A DNA stretch of 64,000 bases, from positions 1,240,001 to 1,304,000 of the forward strand of contig JAGYXB010000510.1 in the NCBI GenBank assembly GCA_022495005.1, read 5' to 3'. The notes under the pieces were generated by a model. It was not told the origin of the DNA, made no database searches, and was given only the letters and a program-made list of their open reading frames with translations. Positions 11,400 through 23,400 of the stretch are shown piece after piece. The position numbers and the translations under genes were made by a program. The DNA comes from Rhyacophila brunnea. Lineage: Eukaryota; Arthropoda; Insecta; Trichoptera; Rhyacophilidae. Every line of letters starts with the position of its first letter. Within the stretch, counting starts at the first letter, position 1.

Positions 11400-12100
11400 C
11401 TTTGTCCGAATTGACGTTAATTTATAATAAATCTTTTATTATAATAATTACGGTAGGTAACAGATAATACCTTTGATATTTTAGTAAGTTAATTTTATTA
11501 TTAATATATTATGATTATTTCACATTACTTATATATGAGTACCTACATACCTACCTACCTTCGTTTGTATTCTTAATTTATTCTAATGCTTATATGTTTT
11601 CTATTATAATGTGTACGAATAGAATTAGCTGAACGGTGAAGTTGCACTACGAACAACGCGGTATTTTGCCTTAATGCTATACTTCCATATTATGTTATCA
11701 GTATAAAAGCTCATTGCGATATTGTATACGCCGAACTACATACCGCCTCTGTTCTGGCAGAACACACTAACTGGAGAATACTAGTTTTGAGTAATTTGAC
11801 TTTGAAGTTGTTAAAATGATTGAAATGGTCTATCATGTAAGTTTATTAAGTAATCGTAAAAAGGATGACTTTAAAATAAAGACTGTTTATTTATTAAGAA
11901 GGTTTCCAGACGGTAAAGTTTGGAATAAGGAACATTTTGGTATAACTAACTCAATATGTCATTTTTTCGAATTAGTGTCTTCTGCCAGAACAGTGACGAA
12001 CGTGCAATTTACCGGACATGCATTCATTTATAAATCAGCACGTGTATGGTTCAATGGCATACATTTACATGTTTTATAGATAAAATAATATTATTTTACT
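11400..12100. other. Intergenic, no gene recognised
   Basis: Includes an 87-codon open frame at 11816-12079 that I do not recognise; its codons and composition do not stand out and no splice partners were seen. Confidence 0.4.
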
Positions 12101-12104
12101 ATTA

Positions 12105-12240
12105 TCTACTATGGTTAGGGTTAGGCAGGGTTTAATAATTGAATTAAAAAAAAACTGACAAACACTATCTAAGTTTAGTACCCATTATTTATGTCGAATC
12201 TTAACAGCCTACCTCCACCCTTCGCCACTGAGGTATAATG
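12105..12240 (+). repeat. Dispersed repeat, copy 2
   Basis: Matches 4640-4775 (gttaggcagggtttaat, gacaaacactatct, cctacctccacccttc). It also shares ttatgtcgaatcttaaca with 9765-9782. Confidence 0.5.
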
Positions 12241-12489
12241 TCCACGACATTTTCGGGAAAACACAATTTAAGATTTTCTATGTCCTTTAATCTTAATATG
12301 ATTATAACTAAACTTTATGATTTTGGGTCTTTTTAATTGTCTGTTATTAGTATAATAATATGTACTTGTACAAAACATGACAAAGCATGACCCTGAAATA
12401 TGAATAAAGATAGATACAAAATCTGTATTATTTAGTTACTTAAGACAAACTAACAAAAATCAAACTTAAGACACTCTGTCTCTGCAGTA

Positions 12490-14313
12490 TCTCTATATAT
12501 ATAAAAATCTCGTGTCACGATGTTTGTGGTGGAACTCCTCCGAAATGGCTCGACCGATTTTTATGAATTTTTTTATGTATATTTTTTAGGTATGAGAATA
12601 GGTCAACAAGTACATTTCATACCGCTAGGTGATTAGGGTATCTCTATCCAGAAAAAATTTCTTTTATTTTTTTGACAATTTTTTTTTTGTTTTTTTTTTA
12701 TTATTTGGCATAAAAAATACCTATAATTTCAAATTTTAACTTTCCTACCCCCATCCTCCCATTTTTTAATCGCGATTAAAATTACAAATTTAACCGTCGT
12801 TCGTATTTCAAACAGAACGAAATTATTTATGTTGTTGAATGACAGATGGCACTACGTCCGAGAAAAATTCAAGAGAAGCGTCGCGTCATTTTGACATTTC
12901 ATTCGGCAAATCACAACGCAGTGCGTGAAAAATTTTGTACGATTTATTTTAATTTATCTTTTTTTATGTGCGTGTATTACAGTGCACAATGCCAGCAAGA
13001 CGCAAGGGGGGCCATTTGGGCCGTCGAACGAATAAACCAACAAACATGCAAAATAGTAGAGTAGAAAGAACAGACGAACAAATCCAACAAGATAACAAAA
13101 ACGTGCGTGTAAGCATGTCGCAATTGCGTGCATCTCAATCACAAGAGGCACGAGCTGAACGAAATCAACAACGACAATTGGAACGGAGCCAAGCGCGCCG
13201 GTTCGTAGTTAACACACGCAGAGCAAATGACCGACAACGCCAACAAGTACATCGAACATTTACATCCGCTTCGTTCCTTCGTCTCGCATTCGAGTACGAG
13301 CCAGATATTGAATATTTCGCTCATCCGAAAGTGCTGATTGGTGATATGGACAAAGAATGACCCCATTGTCATGCGCTCAAATTCAAACATGAGTCAGCCG
13401 GGATGTGTTCCGCATCAGAAAAAGTGCAACTACCAGAAATTGTGATACCACCACAACCATTGAACAGCTTGCTCATTGGCACGGTTCCAGATTCAAACCT
13501 GTTCCTGAAGTCCATTCGCACATTCAATTCATGCTTCCAAATGACTTCGTCCGGAGCAACAGAAATAGTTCACAATACTGCAAATCAAAGGTCAAGTATA
13601 CCACAAAGTAGGCTCATTGCTGCTAATGCCAAACGAACCACATACATTTTTACAAATCTACTTCATGGGCGCGGCGGTGTGCATGTGGATGCACGTTGTG
13701 GCTACAATAGCCTCAATTCGCCTAACGCCAGGCGCATCGTCGGTGAACTGGACGCCCTGTTGAATGAGCACAATGAATTATTGAAATTCTTCAAAGCACA
13801 CATGCACGAATTGCAAAGTGGCAATCACGCTATTGTCATCAATACTGATAAAACACCAGCTGGAGAGCACGTGCGTCGATTTAATGTGCCTGTTGTTGAC
13901 GACATTGCTGGAATCATGGTTGGCGACCGCACATCGACGCGAGAAATCGTGATTCGAAGAAGAAACAATAATCTGGAATTTATCGCTGACACACACCGTT
14001 CATACGACGCTCTCCAATATCCGCTAATTTTCTGGAAGGGACAAGACGGATATTGCATAAACATTAAACAACGAGATCCTGTCACAGGTAATTCATTCAT
14101 TATGAACATCATTACTCATTTTGAATTGAGAAAATGAATGGTTGATGTTTTTTTGTTTTTATCGGCGGTCATCGTCTACAGTGCTATATTCCTCTTTCTG
14201 TCATAGATCCCATCCCCACACACTTACGATACATTCGTTACTTTTTATTTAACAACCAAAATATTCACTAGAAATAATTTATGTGGCAGAACAACGTTTG
14301 CCTGGTCAGCTAG
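12490..14313 (+). mobile_element. Helitron, internally deleted
   Basis: The 5' end TCTCTATATATATAAAAATC, followed by TCGTGTCACGATGTTTGTGG, and the 3' end GTTTGCCTGGTCAGCTAG are typical of insect Helitrons. It sits between A (12489) and T (14314), the expected A^T target with no duplication. It encodes only the N-terminal part of the Rep/helicase protein and then jumps to the 3' end, so it is non-autonomous. Confidence 0.9.
12989..14137 (+). pseudogene. Helitron helicase-like protein, N-terminal part
   Basis: ATG at 12989 (MPARRKGGHLGRRT) opens a frame rich in R and Q, typical of Helitron N-termini, up to a TGA at 13358. The same frame resumes at once: PHCHALKFKHESAGMC, ASEKVQLPEI, RTFNSCFQMTSSGA, then LNEHNELLKFFKAHM, VINTDKTPAGEHVRRFNVP, HRSYDALQYPLIF and GYCINI. 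These are the conserved blocks of the Helitron_like_N region. A short internal deletion is likely between NTAN and DARCGYN. The Rep HUH motif and the helicase domain are absent. One in-frame stop separates two otherwise clean halves. Confidence 0.85.
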
Positions 14314-14455
14314 TAATATAATATAATATCTATTATAATATAATATTATTTACTCCACTACGTGTCATATTATAATTTTTATTGCATCTCAATGTTTAAA
14401 TATATTTAAGTATCTTTTATACCTAGTGTTGTTGATGTCAAATAATTGAGATTTC
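14314..14455. other. AT-rich spacer
   Basis: Short spacer with tandem ataatataat words next to the Helitron 3' end. No gene. Confidence 0.4.
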
Positions 14456-15025
14456 ATACACAGAAGTGGCAATTTGCAACTTTACATGAGTGCAATATTA
14501 ATGATGATCTCATGCATTGCCGACTCAAGTAGAAAGCCCATACATTCACAACAACTGGTCCTACTTTTTCAGCCGCTCCCGTTGTTGTCTATGGATGACC
14601 TGTCATTGTTCTATAGAGTACAGATACTGATGCGTCTGTCGTGTCACACATGGATTTGGATAGATGAGTTACATGATAAATAATACACTGACATTAACAC
14701 ACCTTTTACGAATATAATGCATAGCTCAATGCTATATATTTTTTGGAAATCGAGATTACCATCGGTTTTTGTGTGAAGGACTAGTCTGACATTGACAGTT
14801 GATGAATAACAGGAATGTAGGTATATTATTTATAAATATCACTGATAGTTAATATATTTGATTTGAGAATTTTTTTATAATTCAATTTGAAACGAGAAAG
14901 GGCGAATCAATATATTAAGCAATCTGGGATCTGATTTTGACAGCTGAACAGTGGACCACTCGTTGCTTGTGCAAAAAGATATTCTCAGGCTTTAGTAATC
15001 TAAAGATGGCGCTGTCTCATGACAT
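14456..15025. repeat. Dispersed repeat M2, copy 1
   Basis: Inverted copy of 49395-49885. Shared words include cccgttgttgtctatggatg, acctgtcattg, ctatagagta, ggaccactcgttgc and tctaaagatggcg. In the second copy the flanks can be compared with the paralogous site downstream of gene B. Class unknown. Confidence 0.55.
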
Positions 15026-15515
15026 TCACCGTGCATTATCTTTTGATTAGAAAAAACAACATAATATTTAATAATTCTTACAAAGCAGGAACAAATGACG
15101 AATACAATTGTTAACGCATTTTTATAACATATTATAATTATTACATTATATAATCAAACATTAAATTAGGCATGGAGTTTGAACTAATAAAGTCGTTAGA
15201 AATCTAATAGTCAAGACTATGAATTTCATATTTTTGATACATACGTAATTATACGGAAATAATTTTGATATGACGTATTATAAAATTTTAATGAAACAAT
15301 ATTATTTAGTTTCCATGCCTAGTCTCTAAAATATATATTTATATGAGACATATTTGTTTACAATACATTAGTATTGTTATTATGCTAGGTTTACCTCGTC
15401 ATATTCTTTTTTCCGCCGAAATGCACTATTTTTGAAACCCTTTATTATTTGGCTGGGTTATATAAATAATATTAGATTTCGACATTGTGCTGCTGAATTT
15501 TACCTGTGGAATTAA

Positions 15516-15992
15516 GGGGGGGAGGCATGCCAGCAGAGAACCTAGCGAAAAAATACGAAGCTTGCATATTTGCGCATTTGATATAAATAAAAAGGATTTC
15601 AAGTTATTCATATTTATATTTTTATAAAAATCGTGTGTTTTTTTTATAACAAATGTTTTTTTTCAAATAATAATAATAATAAAATAATAAAACAAAGAAT
15701 TAGTCATGACTAAATTACGAATTACATGACGAAACATTGAAAACTTAATAAATTAAATTTTAATAATAAATATGACCATAAAATATAATATAATAATAAG
15801 ATGTGACCTTGCAAAAAATTCACATTTTTTACAGTTGTAAGCTTATCTTTTAATTAAAAAAAAAAAAATTTTCATATAGGTACATATTATTTATTAATTA
15901 ATACAGTTGAAATTGTAAATTAACAAAAAAAATCTCAAATTGCAAGCTTCGTATTTTTTCTGCTAGGTTCTCTGCTGGCATGCCTCTCCCCC
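15516..15992. mobile_element. TTAA-flanked TIR element, copy 1
   Basis: TTAA at 15512-15515 and 15993-15996 flank long inverted repeats (about 55 bp): GGGGGGGAGGCATGCCAGCA, GAGAACCTAGC, TACGAAGCTTGCA and the mirror image. A TTAA target fits piggyBac or Kolobok; the G-start favours Kolobok. No transposase. A decayed relative lies at 43525-43858. Confidence 0.78.
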
Positions 15993-15999
15993 TTAAGAG

Positions 16000-16920
16000 G
16001 TGGCTTATGTGGCAGTTCACGAGTAGTCTGAAGTTAATTTTTAAAGGAATGACTGTACGTCCTAGTAACGCGTGTTCGGTAGCCTTATGCGTGTTGTTGA
16101 GGTTGGCAAGAGTACCGACACGTTAATTGGTAAGTGGAAAGTCATTAGAAAAATGTAGACATGAAGTTGTCTAAAATTTGCATTACTACTACAGCCTAAT
16201 GTCTATTGAATCGATGGACTCAACAAATACTGCAGATGTACGTGGCAGGGAAGAACTTGGAGAGTGAATAAAGCTATGAAGAAGCTTTCATTCATCAGTA
16301 TATTGACTACGGTTGCAGATACAACATGGGCCATATTAAAAAGAATCTCTGTGGTTTTTTGGAATAAAATAATTGTAATAACACCGTAAATGCGTTTTAT
16401 TTTTGTATAAGAATCTCTTTTTTTCTTTCTGAGCCATATCCGTTATTTGACATCGGCACCTGTTTATAGTTGCATTCAACAGGGGTAATGGGCTGAGGTC
16501 AAACCAGTCTCTGTTATTCTTTTGGCAGGATATTTTTACCGGAAATTTTTCCTTGAATGATTATATGCAGAAGTCGATATCTCACGGGATATAGCAGGAT
16601 GTGGTCAAAGTGGGCCAATATTTAAGAGTTTACTTCTCTGATTTAAAAAAAAACTTTTTGCTTTCTTGACATTACCTTAAAATTCTTATAAAATTCTTAT
16701 GAAATTCTTCTTTGTCTGTTTATAAGCTACTTTTTTTATTCAACAAATAATTCGCAAGATATGTAACATTCTTTTATTGGACATAATATTACGTACATCA
16801 TTTTGAAAACCCTTCTGAGAAATATAATGTATTTCTATATTATAAACACAAAAAAACACTTTAGAAAGCGTTTCAGAAAGTGTTTAAAAACTACTAGTTA
16901 ACTTCGTCGCAATTAGAGAT
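16000..16920. other. Intergenic, no gene recognised
   Basis: No long frame, no terminal repeats and no match elsewhere in the window noticed. Confidence 0.4.
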
Positions 16921-16921
16921 G

Positions 16922-16998
16922 ACACGTATAGCTTAGTGGTCAGAGTACATGGGCACGAATCCCAGGGAGTGTAAGTTCTAACCTGTTGGGTGTCGTAT
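16922..16998 (+). repeat. tRNA-like SINE head
   Basis: tagcttagtggtcagagta resembles an A box and gtaagttctaacctg a weak B box at the usual spacing. The SINE is interrupted at 16999 by the non-LTR insertion and resumes after 18149. Confidence 0.45.
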
Positions 16999-18136
16999 TT
17001 TTTTTTTTTTTTCTTTATTATTTGGAAGCAATTGAGCTCTTCTCTGAATGGAAGGCTATTCTGCTTTACAATGGTTTACAAAAGTATACATACATTTTTT
17101 TAACGACAGGCATAAATAGTTACATTATTAATTATACAGAATTACATTTTTGTTACACTATACACTAGACATTTACGTTACATTTTTGGAGAAATTCATG
17201 TACAATTTTCATTACTGAAATATTTGGTTTTGCCAGGAATGAATTAATCGTAAAAGGAGGGTATAACCTGCATTTTCCCAACTTATTCAATAACACTTCT
17301 CTCTCCTGGTCATAGGCATCACATTGCCAGACAATGTGGTTAAGATCTTGAGTGGGATGTCCACACTGACACTGAGGGCTATCTACCACTTTAATTTTGT
17401 ACAATGATTCGTTGAGACTGTAATGCCCTGTCCTGCTTCTAGCTATTGTCACGATTACATCTCGCTTTATTTTACAATGTTTACTAAACCAAGTTTTAGG
17501 AGATCTACTATAAAAGTTTTGATAGTAGTGTGTTCCCTTTTCTTTCCCAAGATTTTCTAAATATTTACCGTTATTTTCGCTCATTGTTTGTTTAAACTGG
17601 GCTTTAAAATCTGTGTATGGAATTCTTATATTTTCTGATGGGTATTTTACAGATTTTTTTGCCAATTGATCAGCAATTTCATTGCCATTAATTCCTTTAT
17701 GTGCTGGAATCCAGTATATCTGTATATTTGTACCGTGTTTGTTACTATTGCTAAATTTGGAAATGTTGGTTCTAATATTAAAAATGTAGTCATTAGTTTT
17801 GATGCTGAAATTTGGATTTTCGAGCGAGTGAATCAGACTTAAGGAGTCAGTGAAAATGTTGATATTTTTATTTTTGTAATTAAGTGCAATTTTAGTGGCT
17901 TCGCATAAGGCTAAGCACTCTGCTGTATAGATGGAAGTGAATCTGTGGACACTTTTGGTAACCGACGTGTTGGATTGGGGGAAGAACACTGCTACACCTA
18001 CTGAAGGTGAATCGGGAATTTTGCTTCCATCCGTAAAAATTTGGACTACATTTTGATTGCTAAATTTGGACTTGAATAATAAGTCGGGAGAGTCGGAGTG
18101 CGATAGCTCCATTCCTATTTTTGTATAAGTTAAAAC
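16999..18136 (-). mobile_element. 5'-truncated non-LTR retrotransposon with 13-bp TSD
   Basis: The target duplication TTGGGTGTCGTAT is found at 16986-16998 and 18137-18149. A T-run (poly-A tail on the element strand) abuts the left copy. The element reads on the minus strand and contains only the end of ORF2 (RNase H and C-terminus) and a 3' UTR. Perfect duplications and an open frame point to recent insertion. Confidence 0.92.
17165..18112 (-). CDS. Non-LTR ORF2 fragment: RNase H and C-terminal domain
   Basis: 315 codons without a stop. It has the four acidic RNase H residues in context: IFTDGSK (D), YTAECLAL (E), IFTDSLSLIHSL (D) and HKGINGNEIADQLAK (D). RTGHYSLNESLYK follows, then C-C-H in CQCGHPTQDLNHIVWQC, the usual jockey/CR1-like tail with a cysteine-histidine knuckle. 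The frame stays open upstream to the element's truncated 5' end at 18136, so the first ATG is only a formal start. The protein would lack endonuclease and reverse transcriptase, so it cannot mobilise itself. Confidence 0.88.
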   Translation of the reverse strand: MELSHSDSPDLLFKSKFSNQNVVQIFTDGSKIPDSPSVGVAVFFPQSNTSVTKSVHRFTSIYTAECLALCEATKIALNYKNKNINIFTDSLSLIHSLENPNFSIKTNDYIFNIRTNISKFSNSNKHGTNIQIYWIPAHKGINGNEIADQLAKKSVKYPSENIRIPYTDFKAQFKQTMSENNGKYLENLGKEKGTHYYQNFYSRSPKTWFSKHCKIKRDVIVTIARSRTGHYSLNESLYKIKVVDSPQCQCGHPTQDLNHIVWQCDAYDQEREVLLNKLGKCRLYPPFTINSFLAKPNISVMKIVHEFLQKCNVNV

Positions 18137-18149
18137 TTGGGTGTCGTAT

Positions 18150-19190
18150 ATTAAAAAAAAGGTTTTTTCTAGTGATTATTTATATTTTAACAAAAGTGTT
18201 TTAAAATTATGTTTGTCTGTTCATTTGATACAGAGCAAGTGTCTACTCATATTTCTAAAGCTTCAATTATTAAATAATAATAAAATTAATAACTCTTCAA
18301 TTGTTTGATCGAAATGCTATATAGACGTATTATTAATATATTATATAGATAGGAAAACGTTATGTTAAGTCCAATATTGATAATTGGGTATTAACTTACA
18401 CATAATTACATTGTTGCCTTGATTTTTGTGCCACTGCTCCACAATGACTTTTTGTTGCTGGTAGATCACAGAGAAGCTATATTTTATTATCATATATGGC
18501 ATATTATAATATGCTAGTACCTACTTGCCTACTTATTTGATTAATATTTAGACGAGAACAAAGGGCAAAATACATTAATTTCAATGTAAAAATATTTTTT
18601 TATTATTATTTTTCGTCGAATCAACTTTACTCGACGTCGATAACAATATTGTCATGCCGAATCCTTGAGTAGGTAGAATATGCAATGTAATGTATTATAA
18701 ATTACAATAAATATTTTAATCTTATTTTATCTGTTTGTCTGTAACGCATGAGAGAACATAAATATAGAAGAGAGCGATACAGGGAGAATACATACCTAAT
18801 ATGAAAAGAGGTAGAGTGAGAGATAACTTAATAAACTATATACTTACTTTACCAATATCTGTGTAAGTTAATAAAATCTCGTAAATATTTATTTTTAATA
18901 TTTTACCACTGAATAATAATTTGCTACTAATTCTAACAATTTTTGATATTTTGACATTGAAATGCCTATTATCCACTAATGTAGTTAGTCACATTATAAT
19001 TATATTTGTATTAAAAACAGTCTCGTTATTCAATTTAAAATGCTAACACACTGTATACCAGATTGCGTTATTATAATAAGAATGGAATTATTTATTAATT
19101 AAACATATTATAGTCTTAGGGACAGGTTTACTTTCACGAAACTAGATTTCAATGTAGAGGGGCAAGTGCATTTATTATTTAAATCAAAAA
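18150..19190. other. Intergenic, no gene recognised
   Basis: AT-rich, without long frames. Nothing was matched to other parts of the window. Confidence 0.4.
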
Positions 19191-19194
19191 AAAT

Positions 19195-19520
19195 GTACTT
19201 GATATAAATAATACTGAAATGTCATTTTGATTTCCATAGTAACGCACGTATATATTAATAATTTGGTTGCTAGGACCCCAGACCTCTAGCAACCAATAAT
19301 GGTGTCAAAATAACTTTTCATACAAAACAGAATTAACTGAAAATGAATTCAATTCTACTCAAAGATGGCCAAAAGTATTAAAAAAATGCATTGGCATCGT
19401 GTTCGTGTTCTAAAAGTTTCAAATGTCTAACTAGTCGGGAAGTTAGTTAAAAATCGATTGCAAGATTAATTGTACCGGACAAAATAAATAAGAATACGAG
19501 CTAAGAAAAACGGTGTAATG
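19195..19520 (-). repeat. Dispersed repeat M1, copy 2
   Basis: Inverse of the 8345 copy: tttccatagtaacgcacgta, acaaaacagaattaactgaa, aaaagtttcaaatgtctaac, aagaatacgagctaag. Confidence 0.75.
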
Positions 19521-19629
19521 TAGTAATAAAATACCACCGTAAAAGGTAAATTGTGTATAAACAGTTGTACGACTACATTATCGTCGTGAAAATTTATCCA
19601 AATAAGAGATGGCAGAACAGCAATGAGAC

Positions 19630-19922
19630 CTGGTGACGAAGTATAATTTGTCATATAAATCCAACATGCGTCCATTTATTGTTCTGTTTATTGTTCTATT
19701 AGTAACAATAATAATATATTCATTGACATGTTTTCTTTTTCAAGTAAATGGGTAACGTTTTTTTAGTAATTTTTACACGATTTAAGAATTAATACCCCCG
19801 TCGCCATCATGAAACAAATTGACGCGTTCACAGCTCGACGTTCGCTTTCCGATTGCCAGCGAGTCCAAAATTTCGTCGCACCTATAGTTGAAAATTATTT
19901 GCCGCTTCACTGAAGTACCGTC
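19630..19922 (+). repeat. Family H3 element, 3' part
   Basis: Matches the right part of the H3 elements at 24656-25029 and 45176-45546 (catataaatccaacatgcgt, aataatatattcattgacat, gttttcttttt, aaatgggtaacg, cccgtcgccatca). The left end is missing. Confidence 0.6.
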
Positions 19923-20405
19923 TTAATAAGTATTTGGGTATCTATTATCTAACTAATTTTATTTTTATGAGGAAAGGTTCTGCTGTCCGTTTTATTTTTT
20001 ACGTGTTGCGTCTATGGTAAGATATGGTTATATCAGATTGAGTAGGCTAAACGCAAAAGAGCTTCTCTCCATCACCCAAACATTGAGTAGGTTTAACGTA
20101 TATCATGCCTTATTGTATTTTTATAAGTTTTATAAGAAATGTAATACATTGTTTCAATTAAAATTTTGTGCATTTAAAAAATATAGAGAAGACTTTTTGC
20201 TTCTAACCTATTCAATGAACTTAGTGTACTGGTACATTGAGTGTTAGGATAAATGTTGTAGGTATATTATAAAATAATCCCTGATTTGATTCAGATGGTC
20301 ATTGTTATCCTCTACAATTGGTAAATCCATCGAGTACGTTCATAAAAGTACTAAGTGCACAAAAATAGTATTGGAATCTAAAAAGTTTTTAGTGTGTCCA
20401 CAATA

Positions 20406-20487
20406 ATGGAAGGAAGAAAATTCTTTAATGCATTATTTATTAATATTTTAGTGTTCATTTGTATTCAAAATACAAGGGCCCAACTAC
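20406..20487 (+). CDS. Gene B exon 1 (signal peptide)
   Basis: ATG 20406, donor gtaagt at 20488, ending in phase 1. 27 codons: hydrophobic core LFINILVFICI, then QNTRAQL. Confidence 0.82.
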
Positions 20488-23400
20488 GTAAGTTGATAAC
20501 AATAATTTAAGTCTATATACTTACATGTACTGTGTAGAATTTAGATTACTAATTTAATAAAGCAAGCTTAATCCTTTTAGATGCTTTGATGTTTTTTTTA
20601 GATTCCCAGTGAGAAATGCTGTTATTTATAATTAGTATTGTTAAAAAATTATGGTATAATTTATAATCTGCCCTTTACATTCTTACCTCTTTTTACAAGA
20701 AAAATTAATACATTCTGCCTGTATTGAAAAATTTGTTAACAGAAAATAATATTTTATTGATTTTTAAGTTTCAAAAAGAAAATTGATTGTAATCATCTCA
20801 CAATTTTACGAAAAAAATGGCGAACAAGCTTTTGCGAATTTTCATGGGATCCAAGTTGGGAATCACGACGTCGGTAATTTTAGTTTTAAAAGTTTGCAAT
20901 TAATTACTGCATATGTCTTTTAATTAAAATTAAATTTTAATTGTAAATCGCTTGCCAATATACGAATTCCTACTTCTGAAATCGTGACTCATAGGTTCAA
21001 GTCCCGAAATTGGACAATTCATATTTTTTTTCAATGTATCTATGAATACTGAGCATGAAGTTAGTAGGTTAAGCAAGTGGCTAACATCTATAAAAGGGCG
21101 GCTCTCGTGGTGCAGTGCGTAAGGCGCTGGCCTTCCATCCGGGAGCTCTGGGGTCGATCCCGGTGAGGACACAATATTTATGTGATTTTATCAAAGCCTG
21201 TGTATTTTATGGAGGACGGAATAATTCCGATCCTCCTTAGATTCATCACTTTCAACTCCTGACTCCTCTGTTCGGCAGAGTTTCAGTACACGGGTACAGA
21301 GGACACTTCATGTCATTAAAGATAAATGACGGCACAGCAAGTCAAGATTCTTTTTATTTTCTAAAACTCTTTCTTTAAGCACTAAGGTGCATGGTTGCTT
21401 CGTGAGTCCCGCGCAGCATCGCTTCGGGATATGGAAGTGTGGCACTAAAATCTTTTCATTCCGATTCGTTTATAGCGTCATGGAAGGCGGCCGTGCACAA
21501 ACCGTGGCTGCATATAAATGGCGGGTGGAGATGGGGAAACTCAAATCATTGTTCAAAATGTAATGTACCTTCTACGAAAAAGCTGGTATATGGTTAATAT
21601 AAATAATTATAAAAAAACAACCATAACAGATCCAGATCACCGTCAAAATTACAACATCGAGAGTGTGCGTGACTGGAAGCAGTACATATTACGGATTGCA
21701 ATACTGGTATTTCAAAACCGGTATTCCAGTATTTATCAATACCGAAATACCGGTTTTAAAAATCCAAAATACCGGAATTGTCGGTATTAAGAAAGCACAC
21801 TCGTTTACGTTTTTGAAAATGAATATAAGTTATGTGCGGCTAAAATGCAAATATATTGAGTGAATCCAACTGAGGTGAAAAAATAATAAAACAAATTTCA
21901 TCAAATATATTTATATAAATAATTGTCGCGATGATCATAATATTATTTCGAAATATAAAACATCCGTGACAAAAATGTTCAATTATTCCATTATTTATTA
22001 TTGATGACTGTAGAAGTGTTGATTTTAAGAAGCTTTTCCTGCAGCCGGACTTATTTGCACTTGGTGAACTTTTGAGGGCTCTAGTTAAAATTATCAATAT
22101 ATTCAAATTATTTGTAAAAAATCACTAGTTCTACAATAATGATCAATATATTATATAAGTATTTAAATCTCAACATAATTAGTGTAGGTATGTAGGTTTT
22201 TGCTATAAAATAATATTTTTAGAAGATGTTAATAGCTATATTTATTGATAAGCAACTACTTCTGTTTTTTTAATGTTTAAGAAATACCGGTATTAATACC
22301 GGTATTCAATAAGAAATACCGAAAAACCGGTATTTACATTTTTATTCGGTATTGCAATCCCTAGTACATACTGACTTCTTAGAATATTTGTTGATACAAT
22401 TGTGGACTCTAGTTAGAATTCGGTCAGGAAATTAGACATTTTTTGGTCGTACCCAATGACATTAATCGGAGCTAGTTGCCGAGTAGTCTCGTGTAATTTA
22501 TCCATTATTATGTATCTGGATAATAATTATTCATTCTAGCCACTTCCATAACACCATGCCTTCGATATGATCCCGACTTTAATGAGTGTCTCCTGCGAGA
22601 GTCACGAAAGTTTATCGTAGAATTCGTCAAGGGCCTGCCACAGTTTGACGTTCCAAATATGGATCCACTTCACTTCGATGCCAATGAATATACAACACCT
22701 GGAGGGTTTACTGCCAAGTCCAAGGATGGAGAAATGAGTGGATTTAAGGAATGCTTCCTCGAAGATACAATGTATGCTATTGATCAAAGCGATTAACTAA
22801 ATTTAATACAACAATGAATTCTAATTTATGATAGTGTTGTACTGTTACAAAAGAATCAGGTTTAGAGATTTCGTCTTTGTTTCATTGTACCAACTGATCT
22901 GGTATTCTTGAAGTTTTGGTATATTAGTCGACCTGTGATATCCACGATATAGGATAAACCCCAGTGGTTAAGTACTATAGATGCTGTATCTGACGTTTCT
23001 TGTGGGCAAGAATACAACATCTATTATATTGATTAGCAGAAGGTTGCTTCTTGACAAGAGGTTATCGGTACATTAAGAGCACACTTCAGTGAAACGGAAA
23101 ATAATTTTCAGCAATAGATGGGACGTAATTTCGCAAGCGTTGCCAATCGGAGAGAGACGGTCGACCTGTGAGCATGTCAATTTGCTTTGTGATGGCGCCG
23201 GATGAATTAATTCTTAAATCGTGTAAAGTTGACTAAAAAACGTTAAGTATTTACTCGGAAAACAAAACATGTCAATGAATATATTATTATTACTTAATTA
23301 ACAATAAACATAACATTAAATGGACGTATGTTGAATTTTTATGACAAATTATTCGTTATGCGTCATTTGCACAATCTGCGCGTCGCGTAGTCACGATCGT

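Noticed and set aside
11816..12079. Unknown 87-residue gene
   Set aside because: No recognisable domain, no splice partners and no repeat in the array; kept only as a remark.
13778..14112. Minus-strand genes over the Helitron
   Set aside because: Shadows of the plus-strand Helitron frame; no recognisable residues.
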